Source: Amyloporia xantha (Eukaryota; Basidiomycota; Agaricomycetes; Polyporales; Adustoporiaceae). From it: a stretch of 64,000 bases of DNA. Both the position numbers and the translations under genes were made by a program. Positions 11,390-23,453 of the stretch are shown piece after piece. Each line of letters begins with the position of its first letter. Position 1 is the stretch's first letter. The notes under the pieces were generated by a model that was not told where the DNA came from, did no database searches, and saw nothing but the letters and a program-made list of their open reading frames with translations. The stretch lies in contig JAYKKR010000001.1 in assembly GCA_036971615.1 (NCBI GenBank), positions 2,666,001 to 2,730,000 on the forward strand, given 5' to 3'.

Positions 11390-13374
11390 ACAATCAGAGC
11401 GTCACTGAATGAACTGACGAAATTTGACATATCATCTTACCTTTCTCACCAAGCAATCCATTGAGCAAGGATTTATCCGGCAGAGGTATCCTGAGAACGG
11501 AATTACCGCGGGAAGAGGTCGTAGTGCTACCGACGAAGACAAAGGACCTCAGTATATATAATGTTCTTCGATGCACAGCACCTCATCAGCAACGTTTGAA
11601 CCTGCTTTGTGACACACACAATCTTGTCTGTGGGTTGTGAATTGCGGGAGCAGAACAACTAGAAGCAGAACCTGCACATCTGTGTGGAAGACAACCTATT
11701 CGTGCACTGCGTCAAAACGCGGTGTGTGAGCCAGCATACCATGACACGCACATCATCTTCCATTTCATTGTAGACGCCTGACCATTCCTTGTCTATTCTT
11801 AGACCCCCAACGAGGATTCTTTATGGCTTGCATAATTGCTACGGGCAGTCAGGGTTGGTCAGTGTGCTATCAGGGTTGAACTTGCGGTGGCAACTAATAC
11901 GGTGTCTCGCCGTGGAACAAACGGGTGGCCGTTAATAATAGAAGTCGTCATCGTTGTTTCTGCATTCAGCATATGTGAGGTAGTTCTAATACGACAATGA
12001 GAATATGCCAGGAAGAAAGCTGGATTTAACGCGACTCACAAGAATATCTCCTGGTCATTCTAGGCGCACGACCATCAAGGAGATGTATTAATCTACAATG
12101 TCCAATTTGTTTCGATATTCCTCAGGAAGGAACAGTAGGTATGCTGGCATTCTGAAATGGACTTATCAAGGTTTCCGGGCCGATGGTGGGACAATGCAGC
12201 TAGGATGTCAGTGGACAAACCTTCAGTATAGCATCACAAATGGGCGATCGAATTCTACGTGAGGATCAAAGACCGAGGACAAGGCTGCCATTCACCGAAG
12301 GATAACACGGTCACATACGGTCCAATGTCCTATACCAACGGGATACGTGCACACAGGAACTGACTCGCACCGTTTCTCTTACAGCTGGGCCCTTGAAATG
12401 AACGACCGGATCCATATGCCAGAAGATCATTCTGCAGCGTCCAATTTTTTCTCGATGATAGACCCTGTGAAAGAGCTCAGCTGCGCGTTATAAAGGCACT
12501 GAGTACGATGACATGTGGCGTGGAGTAAGGCAGGTAAAGAAGACTGCGAAGATCTCCTGCTTGTGGATCGAGGAATATTACTAGTACCTGATCTGCTTCT
12601 TACAGCCAGCTGCTGCATGTATTGGATGACCGTGGCTTCGGCCCGAGCCACACAGAACCTCTGAAATATTGCGCTCATACCCGGCGAACAGCACCTCAAA
12701 TGAGATGTATAAATTGTTTACAGTCAGCGACCATCGTTACTATTGACTTATAATCTGCTTTGAGTGTCTCACTTACCTCTAACAACCGTCCTCTGGATAT
12801 ATCCGCTGCCTCGTGTCTGTCTGTTTCTCTCAACACCGTGGTTGACACTACGGGCACGGCATCTCCAGAATACATCGCAGACGTCCCAGCATGGAACAAT
12901 GCTTCAATGTGGAGAGAGTTCACATGTCTGGCCGTCCGCGACAGCTTCTGCTTCACAGACGATCTATTGGAGCACGAATTATCAACTTGAGAGACTCCAA
13001 CCTTGACCGGAAATGAGATCAAGCAACTAGTTTTCACTCACCGGAGACCTCTGCAAGTAGCCATCGCTGTATCAGCGTTGGTGACGCTTCACTACCACTT
13101 CCGCATGATGTCTCTTCCTCGACTGGAGTCATCAAAAGGAGTCACGCAATGCAGCGCACCGTCGTACTTGATCCAGCTGAGGATAACAGACGGCGCCCCA
13201 CAAGTTCCAATACGAAGCCTGCACTCATCGAAACCAAAGCTATACAGGTTATAGACCATGATTCGGCCTGTGCGTAGCCTCCTGCAGGAGCGCTACTCTC
13301 GTTCATCATTATGTTCGATCTGAAGCAGAAAAATACAAAACAGCAGACGACAAGACACCAGTTCATAGCACGCA
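11390..13374. other. Possible small minus-strand gene(s), not recognised
   Basis: On the minus strand an exon-like segment at about 12770-13020 (containing RHEAADISRGRLLE before a gtaagt donor) could join one at about 12427-12660 (RAEATVIQYMQQLA to EKKLDAAE) after an atatttcag acceptor. No domain is recognisable and the start is unclear. Between 11.6 and 12.4 kb I see nothing supportable. Confidence 0.25.
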
Positions 13375-16369
13375 TCATAGCATTCCAAACCCGTCTTCTC
13401 CATCGTCACCGCCCCAGCCAATGGCAGACGTCTCTTCGTGGAGATGCGAATCATCCGCTTCAACCGGCGAGGCAGGGCGTTCATCCATCGATACCTTGTC
13501 GCCTCGCAAAGACGACGACTCTGCTGGCAATGGTGCTATTTTAGGCGGGACGGCACCAGTTTGCTGTGTATTGTACCATGAGACTTGCACCGAGCCCACT
13601 GTGGGTATGTTTGTGCCCTTCGCTAGTCCCTATAGCGAAGTATGCAGGATGAGCAAAAGTGGAACAACACCCTGGCAGCACGGAGCGTACCTGCTCGGCA
13701 GCAGCTCTCGACCGAAAGACCACGACAACATCGCCATCTGCGGTTGTATCTACCGATTCAACCTGACCCGTCGTCTGGAAAATGTCAGACGTCAACAATC
13801 ATTTCTTGCAGGACTGCACGTAATTACGCACCTCATACCAATCACGCACAGCTGGCACGACATCACTGCTGACACCCTTGAGAAGCAGCTTTTTGGGACG
13901 AAGATCGAGCTTCATGCTTCCCCTAGGAGGACCACCACGCATAGCACCGCGGAACGCACCACGGGCACCCCTCCCCCGCCCTCGGCCTCGATACGGACGT
14001 GAGGCTCCACCCCCGTACGCCGTGTCTGCACCTTCAGCAAGACCAAGGCTTGCAGCCTGTCACAGAAATGACAGCAAAAATGAGCACGGCTGTGACGAGA
14101 AATGATCCACAAAACTGACCTCCGCTTTGAGCTTGGCCAGCGTCGCCTTCAGCTCCTCCGTGCTTTCTTCTGGCTCTCCCTCGACCGCGCGTACAGCATG
14201 GTGCAACTCGAGCTCCTTGTCCAACCGCTCCCGCTCCAGTCGTTCCTTGTCTTCCGGACGGGGAGTGACGCCTCTTGACTTTTGGGCTGCGCCCGAGGGC
14301 GTCGCAGGTGGTGGTGGTGGCGATTGGGATGTCGATGTCGAGGCGATGGGCTTCATCTCCTCACCCAGTTTCCGCAGACGCGCCATGATGTCTTTCTTTT
14401 CTTGCGGCGACGCTGTCGAGAGCTGTCCCATCAGGGACTTCTGCTCAGCGATCTGCTGTTCGAGCAACTGTTGCTTGGCGGCTAATGCCGCCGCTGCAGA
14501 GGGTGTTGACGATTTGCGAGCAGGCGTGGAAGTTGATGCTCCTGGCTGAGGGGTGGACGACTCTATTGGAGTCGCTGGTGTGGAAGGAGCACCATCCTTT
14601 CCCGCAATATTTGCGACCAAAGGCGCTGAAGCAGCGAGCATGCGCGCACCAGTCTGTCCATGACCCTCCATCGGTCGATGCCAAAAGACCTTCACAAACC
14701 GGTTGCCGAAGACTGCATCCTCGGACTTCCATGCTGCTAATGCCTCGTCGTGGTTGGAGAAGCTGACGAGCGCCTTTGCGGTACTAACGTCGACAGCCAC
14801 ATTCGTCACTGTTCCGAAGCGCTTGAACCACTCGTTCACGGAGCCAAGGCTCAGCTTATCCTCAGGGATCTTTTCCACCACAAGGGTCTTGTCGTTCCGC
14901 TTCTCTGGCCGGAAGCTCTGCACATCTGCACCGAATATCCCGCGACCGCCTCCAGGCCTACCACCGCGATGGTGGCCGCGACCGCCTGGATGTGAATGCT
15001 GCATGGGTCCACTCATCTCGACGTCCTGGGGTAAACCCATTGGCGCGCTCATTCCATTCATCATCACGTCCCCGCTGAACGACGGTCCTGGAGCGTCCCC
15101 CATGCCCGGCCCGTTGTATCCATCTGGTGCCATGGGACGTCTCGACGGGTCATCTTCTCGAGGCCGCTGTGGGGTCAAATCTTGGATGACAGGCAGCTCG
15201 CCAGGCTTCTGCGCGATAGGGCTGCTGGTGTCGCCCTGTCTAGGTATAATTGGCGCACGAGGGTTTGCCGGCCGGCTACCCGGGGCAGGAGAACTCATTC
15301 CCTGCGACGGACGCATGTCCATGCGTTCGTGGGGATCATAGGCGGTATTCGAACCGCTGGCCATACCAAAGGGCATACCGCCATTGGGCATCATCGGTCC
15401 GAAAGGCATTGGTCCAACACCCATGGCGCCATTCATAGGGAATAACTGCGCGGGAATAACCGCGTCGTCGCCATGGCTGTACTTGCAGAATGCACCTCGC
15501 GCGCAGTATCCGTTGTCTATGAATGCCCATTAGCATATTATCTGGCATGATATGTGGATACTCACTGTGGTAGTCACGGCAGATACCCCGGGACCGATCT
15601 GGAGGTTGATATGATGCAATTCCACGGCCATTTCCATTCAGCATCCCCATACTGCCATTCCCCATGCCCATGCCCATACCCATACCATTCCCCATGCCTC
15701 CATTCATCCCACCGTCCATATGGTCACCTCGTCCGTTCATCCCATTCATCCTTCCTCCTCGATCGCTCCGGCCTCCCCACGATGACCGATTGTCATTTCG
15801 CCCATATCGCGAGAACTGACCTTCGTTATTCAACCGCGGTCCCTTCGCAGGAGGACGTAAATCACGGTCGTCATGATCTACGCTTCGTTTTCGAGTTCGC
15901 TCTGGAGAAATTGGCATAGAAGGGGATAATAGAGCGTCCAGTGGAATGGGGATGCCAGTGTCAATGGATTGTGTGCTTGTGGATGGATATCCCGATGAGG
16001 GAGAGGTTGCAGAGTAGGGGAGGTACGATTTTGTCCGTAGTGCGGTGAATAGCGTATCAAGGAATGGGGGTCCCTCTAGTAAACAAGTCAGAATCCACGA
16101 TGAATCAGCAACTGAGGGTACGCGCCTGTCTCCAGAAACTCTTCCAGTTGTGATGTCAGCTCCTTCCTAAGCTCAACTTCAGGTGCATTATGCTTCAACA
16201 GTGCAAGGATGTAATCTGCAAGGGCGCCAGGCTCCGCATCGCATCTACACGAAAAGACATTAATAAATGCGTCGGACGAGCAACATTGATGAAATGGGAC
16301 CCACATTGGCTCAAGAGTCCTGACCAACCACGGCTTGAGGTCATTAGCAGTCTCTGGGTCAAAGAGCAT
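13375..16369 (-). CDS. RBM26/27-type RNA-binding protein (PWI-like, CCCH finger, RRMs), S. pombe Rmn1-like
   Basis: A nuclear RNA-binding protein. RBM26/27 and fission-yeast Rmn1 associate with exosome-targeting (MTREC/PAXT-type) machinery. The N-terminus is a PWI-like helical domain (LKPWLVRTLEPICDAE to LFTALRTKSYL), spliced from exons starting at 16369, 16244 and 16075. A CCCH finger with spacing C-X8-C-X5-C-X3-H (CRDYHNNGYC then CKYSH) follows a Met/Gly-rich linker. The central RRM begins KTLVVEKIPEDKLSLGSV. Then come a Ser/Pro/Thr-rich region, an Ala/Gln/Leu coiled-coil-like stretch, an RGRGRGRGAR (RGG-like) box, and a second C-terminal RRM-like unit (KKLLLKGVSSD to VVVVFRSRAAAE). It ends at an acidic GWGGDDGEDGFGML tail. 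The family assignment is strong. The second intron appears to use a GC donor. Confidence 0.88.
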
Positions 16370-16781
16370 TCTTCGGCTGCGACTGTGAGTGTCCTAGGGT
16401 GGACTGAGATAAAGGATATGAGCTCGCCGCTAGCGACGATGGTGGGCTCTCGTATGAGCAGTCGCTGGTGGCGTCAAACTTCCGGATTTTTGCGATCCCA
16501 CCACGTGCTCCCCGCCATCAAGTCGGCGGGCGTAAAAGAAACGTGTTCCTCCGCCTCACCGGGCCTGCACTCGAATCTATTTATCTTCTTGGACGGTTGG
16601 ACGGTCTTCACGCATGTATACAATCAATTTTGGTATGATGCCAGTGTTTCGATCTAAGTGCCATCGTTGGCAGCTGTCAGCGGCAAAGGTCAGGCTTCGC
16701 TATCAAGAAACGCTGCGCGTTATCTGGGGACTCCACATTATTTATTGATGAAGGCCATTTGAGTCACTCTTTTCTGTTCTT
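16370..16781. promoter_or_regulatory. Divergent intergenic region (RBM26-like / GNAT)
   Basis: This 412-nt gap separates two divergently oriented start codons, so it should hold both promoters. No clear TATA box is seen for either gene. Confidence 0.4.
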
Positions 16782-17894
16782 ATGGCTCAGTCTGCTGCTG
16801 CCCGCGGAACTTGCGAAGGGGATACGGTGAGGTGCAAGCGATTGGAATACGGTATGCCTCCATCTTCAGGGGACCTATAACGCTAACTCACGAACGCCAT
16901 ATATTTAGGGGATATTCCGAAAGCAACCAACACTATGGCGGCAGCTTTCAAAGACAATCCCGACAAGCGATACATCTTTGACACGCCAGTCCGTGCACGG
17001 TCTCTCTTCCTCTCATCAGTTCATCGTAGACTGGGACTTGACCGTTACAGGATGCCCATAAGTCGCGAATATGGAATGCGGAGAAATCGTGGTACATGGC
17101 GAATACCAGACAACTCTCTGATGCCGTGCGTAGGCATGCCGCCTGGACGATCGATGAAGGGGCCGCCGTTGTTACCTTGTAAGTGGCAGCCACACCGTTC
17201 CTCGGGTTTCGAGGGCGTCTGGGGTCTGATGCAAAACATCTCGTAGTACACGTGTTGCAGGTTCACCTTCATGGAAACAGAGAATCGGCGATTACCTGTA
17301 TCGTATATTGGGCAAGATCACTGGGGCATATTTTAAGATCCTCGCCTCTCCCGAACAGAAACGGGTATGTCGCACCGACAGCATATCGGGAGTAATTGTA
17401 ATGAATATCATAAACAGCGCTTGGATGAAGGGGAAGACAAGCTTCGAGCAGCTCTTATGAGCTCACTAGGTGATAGAATCAAACAAATGGTCTTTTTGGA
17501 TCTTCTCGCAACAACTCCGGCAAAGCAAGGGCATGGATACGGCTCCATATTAGCGAGGATGGTCACATCAGAGGTCGACTACCAGTCCCGTTGCCGGGAT
17601 GTTGTTACTGACTCGCATGTTTTTTCAAGGCTGATGCACAATCTCGCGCCACAGTGTTGGTGTCGTCCAATATTGCTAACACCGCTTTCTATGAAAGTCT
17701 CGGCTTCCAAACCATCAAGGAGGTGGTCCTGGGAGATGACAATCCGACCTGGAACAAACCTCCGGTCATTTTGGGAATAGTGCGTCTCCTGTATGCTCGA
17801 GTGCAAATATCGTGATTCTAAGTGCATTCCATGACGGTGATAGATGGTCAGGGAACCTCAGTCGTCATCACTTACTTCAGACGTGAAATGCTGA
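16782..17894 (+). CDS. GNAT-family N-acetyltransferase, 250 aa, seven exons
   Basis: Transfers an acetyl group from acetyl-CoA to an unknown amine. The model join(16782..16851, 16909..16988, 17051..17178, 17247..17364, 17418..17573, 17630..17779, 17844..17894) keeps frame and gives 250 aa. The first strand/helix region reads AAAFKDNPDKRYIFDTP, followed by RRHAAWTIDEGAAVVTF. The acetyl-CoA pyrophosphate loop is KQGHGYGS after LDLLATTP (motif A), and NIANTAFYESLGF is the usual motif B end. The architecture resembles fungal N-acetyltransferases of unknown substrate. One donor (gtcgac at 17574) is weak but gives the only in-frame join. Confidence 0.88.
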
Positions 17895-18071
17895 TCGACT
17901 ATCATGTCGCTTGCGGCAAAGCTTGCCTGTTCTCATAGTGCACATTATTCAGACAGTTCACCATATACGAAATGTGAATGTTGTATCAAGTATTACTTTC
18001 TGTCCCTAAAAAGTCCTCCATTGACTTAGCAAAGCTCTGCCGAGCTCTCCCAATCTGCTACTTGCTCGGCC

Positions 18072-20065
18072 TTACAGCTCCCCGACGTCTCGTTTACTTG
18101 TCGTCGTCGCCGGCACCGCCTTCCACACGCGGACTTGATGAATGCCTATCTCTACCGCTGGCATCGCCCCGGTGTACGTGCCGATGTCCTTCCCCCACGC
18201 GCCCGTGTCATCCTTTTGCCAGAGGTCATACATGGTATAAGTGCCCGTCTGATATGAGGGACCCTATGGGAGAATCTCAGACCATGCAACAACCAGTGCA
18301 CGTCCAAGCTTACCTCATCAATGAAGGCATCTGTGAAGTTGACATCCACAACTTGCGGTTCTGGCGAAGTATTGAGAAGGGCGATGACGTATTGGCTGAA
18401 ATCAGATCAGCTTGCGAAACGACATAGGGCTTTCTAGGTGAGTGACACTGACTTGTTGACAAGACTACCCTCCCAAAGCGAAAGCTCCCCGCCTGAGGAG
18501 ACAGGCACATTCCACATGCGTTCGACAGCAGACCCGCTTGCGTCCTGGTTGACAGCAATGAGCGCGGTATTCGTGACAATCTCCAGTGTCTCATTAGTCT
18601 GCAGGGTATCCTTCGTCAGGAAGTGCACGATGCGGCAGAAAGTGAGTGAGGACCACACCATGTTCGTAACGTCATTTCCGAGGATCAGGGGACTCTTGAG
18701 CACACTCCACATAGAAAAATGTGTCACTGGACAAATTTCCTCAGTGATCGTGGCTGCATTGCTGTCATCACGGACCTACCGTATTCGTCGTAAGTCATCC
18801 CGCCATTGCCTACTTCGAGCATATCGAGATCGTTCCAATGGTTTACACCCGCCTTTTGGCTGACAGGTGCAGCAAAGTCGATTATGCGTGTCATGGCGCA
18901 GTCTACATGAAGACACCTCATGTGTGAGGGTTGGCTGTGCAGGCAAAATGAGACATACGATATCCAGCAAGCTTGCAGTCGATCATGGATAAGCAGGGAC
19001 ATCGCTCGTCAAAGCGATTATAATTCTGATGCGTAACATGAGATTAAACGAGTTTAGACGTGGCGAAAGCCACCTACATCGTATACATCTCCTGAGATTC
19101 GCCAGCTGTTTGCGATTGTCTAATCATGAGAAGGTAAGTTGAGTGGTTTCCACACAGGCAATGCCGTCAAACCAATATACACACCGGGGCGAAATTCCAT
19201 GGCCCATCCTCGCCCCAGTTGCACATAGAATACAGGATAGGGCGCCCAGTAGCATTGAGCGCAAAGGACATATTTGCATAGCGGTCATACGAGAGTTTTG
19301 GCGTGCCGGCCTGGCCTTCGTTGTAGCAGTTGTCGTATTCTAAAACCGAATCAGCACGTAGCCGTGTGTGAACAGCGTAAGTAGAGACATACTCAAGTAG
19401 TCAACGCCCCACTCTGCGTAAGTCTGCGCGTCGATGGACTCGTACCCCAGGGAGCCGAAGTGGCCTCCGCAGGTGTATCTGCAGCATTTCCCATTCGATT
19501 GAGCATACCCTCCAGATAACCCAGACTCATCACGTACAGTCCTGCGCTACTGTAGATACCAAACTGCAAGGAATAGGTTTTGAGTCAATCTGAAAATCCA
19601 AACGTCACTGCCTCCGACCTTCAAGCCTAGGCTATGGATCTGATCTGCTAATGCTTTCATTCCAGAAGGGAATTTGGTAGGATCAGCGATTGGAGCCCCC
19701 GTGGTTGCATTGCGCGCAGGAGCCTGCCAACCTGACGCAACCTATTCGTGGGTTATAGCCCGATTTCCAGAATTTTGAAAACCCACAGTCGTCCGAATTA
19801 ACGTCTGCCGTCGTGAATGGTCATATTGAGTGTCTGAGGTGCAAATTCAGGGCGAATAACACGCACACTCGTACCCGTACTTCGGAAGGTCATACTTGAT
19901 CATTGCTTGCGCTGCATTGAGTATGATGTCCTCGGAGATGTCACACCCATAGTAATTCCAAGTGTTCCATCCCATCTGAGGCGTGAGGGCGAGGCCATTG
20001 TTGTGCGCAAGGACGGCGGCAAGTCCTGCAAATAGGCAGAGAACAGGAGCAAGGAAGGGCAACAT
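18072..20065 (-). CDS. Secreted alpha-galactosidase, glycoside hydrolase family 27
   Basis: Hydrolyses terminal alpha-1,6-galactose from galacto-oligosaccharides and galactomannan side chains. The start at 20065 gives a signal peptide of about 20 residues ([20 protein letters not shown]). The mature enzyme begins with the hallmark [20 protein letters not shown], then [18 protein letters not shown] across two introns, [14 protein letters not shown], and KYDNCYNEG with the nucleophile Asp. Next come [14 protein letters not shown], and [20 protein letters not shown] in the acid/base region. A C-terminal beta-domain ends [16 protein letters not shown]. At least eight short introns interrupt it. 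Overlapping plus-strand frames are shadows. An in-frame ATG upstream at 20089 would bury the signal peptide. Confidence 0.93.
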
Positions 20066-20722
20066 CGCGCTCTCGAGGGTGGGAGGCAAGTCGACGGTGA
20101 TTGAAGACCCTTAAATGCGCTGCGCATGAGGAGCGGTGAATTGGGAGCGACTCGTGGGCGGCCGCACATGTGGGGATCATATGACGCCGGAAGAGAACGC
20201 AGGTGACGAAGGAACAGCCGGGGAACTCATGGGGAGAAGATGGAAGAGCGGTGAGAAGAGTGCGGGCCGCCGGATGAAGCTTTAACGGATGTCCTGTGAC
20301 GATGGGAAGACTGCGAGCGCACCGAATGCACGCTCCGAGGCTCGCGTCTGCAGCCATGAAGGATGCGATCGACCGCAACGGATCAATGCTCGGCGAAATT
20401 ATGTCTCAGTCACGGGACTGTGACGCGTCGCGTCGAGAACATCATCCATCGCGTTCACAAGAGACCATACTGAGATGCCGTTTGCTGTAATGAACCAGTA
20501 TACTCACGCGATATCCATCAGGGGCTCAGAATTTGAACGTTGTCAGTACCGAAGGACACAATATGTTCATCCAGTCTGCCAGTCGTCTGTGAGCGAAGCG
20601 CAACATTTTGCTCGACCGCGATCATGACGTCAGCCTGCTAATTGCTGTCCTACACGCCATTACGCATGTGCTAACACTGAATAGCGACTACGGACTAGGG
20701 GCATAAGTTTCCTTTCTAACCT
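20066..20722. promoter_or_regulatory. Divergent intergenic region (GH27 / MYND gene)
   Basis: This 657-nt gap lies between divergent genes. The minus strand has an ATTTAA string about 50 nt upstream of the GH27 start. No other feature was recognised. Confidence 0.35.
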
Positions 20723-21868
20723 ATGCCATCTCGACAATTAGTCTTCAATTCAATTCCAAACTCCGCTCTTAAGTCTGCCTGCCCATGTTTGCGCCTGCGT
20801 CTCTACTCTACTTTCATTCGACATTCACGGCAAGATACTATGCCTACGACGCCTCTCCCCAATGACTTCGTGCTCGATCTGCACGACCTCGCCGCCATTA
20901 TCCTCGATTGCCATGCGCTCACGGAGGACAGGTTCGCCAAGACGCAGCTCGTCGAGGTCAACACAGGCACATCGCTGCTCCAGACGCTTCCGCCTCATGT
21001 CCTCGCACCGGAATGGCTTGTCGATCCTGCCCATAGCAAGATCGCATACATCCTGCGCAACGACTCCCAGGCATCCGATCGGGTTACACTCGATAACTTC
21101 GAGCATCCTGACGGCGTTAAGACCCCAGATGGCGCCCCGCTCACCCGCCGCGAGCTGGAAAAGGCATTCTGGAGGTGCAAGGACTTCAACAACGGGTATC
21201 TCCTCGCGTACGTTGCGCAAAGCGTGTTCGAACGACTTCCACCCTCTGCCAAGCTCCGCGCTCGCACCCCGTCGGGACATGAGATTACTTGTGCGCCCTC
21301 GGAGGTGGTCGTGGTCGAAGTGGAAGTGCATGTGCACGAACCTTGCCTCATGGTCGTCTACGAGCCCCGCCCCGATCTTGGACCTTCCAAAGTCAATATG
21401 GAGCAGCACCTGTCGGCCGTCGGGGAGACTATCCCATGGATTTACCTCATGGTCGGCACGCCGCTCTCGCCAGACCTAGACAAGGATACCCGTGTCGTGC
21501 TTGATCTTGCGCTGCCCCAGATCGGCGGCCGTGGTCGCAGCGGCGAGCCCTTTGCGCTCGAGCGCGGATTCGACTACCACAATAAGGTGCTCCGTCAGTA
21601 CGCAGGCGAGCTCGGCGACCTCAAGGTGTCGGCCAAGCTGATGCTCTCGCCAGTTCTGATCCGCAGGCAGGGTGAATCAGTCACAGAGATGGTGATGGGG
21701 CGCCTGGCCAAGATTGCAGGTGGACAGGACAACTTTTGTCGTTATTGCGGGAAGGATGGTGTTGAGACGCGCTGCTCAAAATGCAGGCAGGCACACTTTT
21801 GCAGAGATTGCCATACCCCGGGGTGGAAATACCATAAAGTGTGGTGTGCTCCGGCCCCGACACAGTAG
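20723..21868 (+). CDS. MYND-type zinc finger protein, 381 aa, intronless
   Basis: A single-exon gene. The C-terminal residues hold a complete MYND finger (about residues 335-375): CRYCG, CSKC, HFCRDC and a terminal HKVWC with the usual PGWKYHK spacing. MYND fingers bind proline-rich partner peptides. The N-terminal 330 residues form an unassigned domain with VVVVEVEVHVHEP strands and no methyltransferase SET motif. An internal Met at 20840 (MPTTPLPND) is a good alternative start, because the first 39 residues are Arg/Ser-rich and could be a leader or an untranslated part. Partners and function are unknown. Confidence 0.85.
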   Translation: MPSRQLVFNSIPNSALKSACPCLRLRLYSTFIRHSRQDTMPTTPLPNDFVLDLHDLAAIILDCHALTEDRFAKTQLVEVNTGTSLLQTLPPHVLAPEWLVDPAHSKIAYILRNDSQASDRVTLDNFEHPDGVKTPDGAPLTRRELEKAFWRCKDFNNGYLLAYVAQSVFERLPPSAKLRARTPSGHEITCAPSEVVVVEVEVHVHEPCLMVVYEPRPDLGPSKVNMEQHLSAVGETIPWIYLMVGTPLSPDLDKDTRVVLDLALPQIGGRGRSGEPFALERGFDYHNKVLRQYAGELGDLKVSAKLMLSPVLIRRQGESVTEMVMGRLAKIAGGQDNFCRYCGKDGVETRCSKCRQAHFCRDCHTPGWKYHKVWCAPAPTQ

Positions 21869-22154
21869 ACGATGAAGCCTGAAAACGTTGTAAGTTTCGC
21901 TCCCTATTTCATCAACTCATGATGATTGAACAACGGCACTTTCTGTCAGACGACCAAATGGCGGAGACCGCTAAGTCCAAGTATCATGCATACGCTCAGT
22001 ACAGCTGAATTAGTTCAACTAATTGTGCACGATGTATTTGTATGTGAATTCATGTTATAGTCGTAGTAATCAACTGCCTCCCCAGTGTATGACCATCCTT
22101 TCATGGTATATGTACAGTACGGCGCTTGAATCGATGTCCTGAGTAATCGCGAGG

Positions 22155-22163
22155 GTACACAAC
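22155..22163. repeat. Target-site duplication, left copy
   Basis: GTACACAAC directly precedes the MITE and recurs exactly at 22951-22959 after it. Confidence 0.85.
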
Positions 22164-22950
22164 CAGGCTCCTTCCCGCCGTCTTCGGGAGGTGGGGGCCC
22201 ATCCTAAGGCAATACTCTGTGCTATATTCTAGGTACTGAAGTCACGTGCATAGTCATGTGAAAATCACGTGAATATTCAAACTCCACAATCTTAATCCCC
22301 CTCACCTCCCTACGCACAAAACATTTGTAAACAAACGGCCTCGGTCAAGGATCGCCTCGATTTGGAAGGCTCTTTCGCCGGCGAAAACTAAATCTCGCGC
22401 GCGCGCGCGAGTGCACAGAGTCTGTATTCGAACACTCTACAAGCCTGTGTCTCTATAAAATTTTTGAGTAATATGCTTAGAGCATGAGGAATATAAATAA
22501 GATGCAAAATAAAGAGATTTTTCCCTTCGTGATTCACAAATGGGCCCATAGGAGGAAGTTGGCATGAATCACCCTCACCAATGCTCTGTTCTGCTCATTA
22601 GTAACTATCTTCTGGGTACAGATATACTTCTTTGTATGAAAGATATTTTCCCAGTAAATTTTGGAAGTCAACTGTCAAGTACAGCACGTCCTGTACTCTA
22701 CTCAGTACGACCCGCCACCGCGCGCCACGAAGAATCCCGGCAACCGTGCTTTCCAAATCGAGGCGATTCTTGACCGAGGCCGTTTGTTTACAAATGTTTT
22801 GTGCCAGCCGTCGTAGGGAGGTGAGGGGGATTAAGATTGTGGAGTTTCAATTGGTTTCGGATAGTTCCGATGTGTGGCTGGTATGTTTTCCGTATGTCAT
22901 AAATCTTTCGGATGGGCCCCCACCTCCCGAAGACGGCGGGAAGGAGCCTG
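22164..22950. mobile_element. Nonautonomous inverted-repeat transposon (MULE-like MITE), 787 bp
   Basis: The ends are perfect inverted repeats beginning CAGGCTCCTTCCCGCCGTCT; the outer 41 bp match fully. Then comes an unmatched stretch of about 80 bp per arm, and a second inverted block of about 90 bp. That block contains CTTAATCCCCCTCACCTCCC and GTAAACAAACGGCCTCGGTC on the left, and their complements at 22752-22850 on the right, with a small insertion. A 9-bp direct repeat flanks it. Long terminal inverted repeats with a 9-bp duplication are typical of Mutator-like elements; that assignment is inferred. There is no transposase frame inside. A CG-rich alternating run (CGCGCGCGCGCG) lies near 22395. 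Confidence 0.85.
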
Positions 22951-22959
22951 GTACACAAC
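22951..22959. repeat. Target-site duplication, right copy
   Basis: GTACACAAC, identical to 22155-22163, directly after the right terminal inverted repeat. Confidence 0.85.
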
Positions 22960-23453
22960 GGGATTCGATGATGTTTGAAAATAATGAACAGGTTGTTCAA
23001 TACATGGGCTCCTACCAATGTCGAATTTGAGACGGGCTCTTATGGAGGAAGGAGATACGTAAGGTACCACATGAATCCAACTTAGTATTATCCATGATAT
23101 GCTCCCTGTGAATAAAGCGGGATCAAAAGTAATGACGAGGGAGCTCGCCTCACTCAACGCAGCTTAGCAACATTCGGAAGAGAACTCAAAACACCACCAA
23201 AGAATTCCATCGGTGCACGAACGACACATTGGTTACATCGCGAAGCAAATGAACCAGTATTGAATTCATAGTGTCCCAGAAGCCTGATAAATTCTCTTCG
23301 AATCACAAAGCATTGTATAAATCGGATATCCACGCAGATTACTACAGAATACAAATAATACGGGAAATTTAAATAATGTACTCAACATGATCAATGTCAT
23401 CGCGGCGTACTCGTGCAAAACGAGCACACCTAGTAAATGTGTGTAAACCGTGC
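22960..23453. other. Intergenic, nothing recognised
   Basis: This region lies between the MITE and the 3' end of the serine protease gene. It holds only short unsupported frames. Confidence 0.4.

Noticed and set aside
14060..15436. Long plus-strand frames opposite the RBM26-like gene (up to about 210 aa).
   Set aside because: They are GC-rich shadows of the real minus-strand exons and carry no domain of their own.
20825..21479. A 194-aa minus-strand frame and a 205-aa plus-strand frame over the MYND gene.
   Set aside because: Both are overlapping shadows with skewed Arg/Ser composition. The MYND frame has the zinc-finger motif and is the coding one.
22395..22410. CGCGCGCGCG run as a Z-DNA or regulatory site.
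   Set aside because: It is short, lies inside the MITE and has no independent support.
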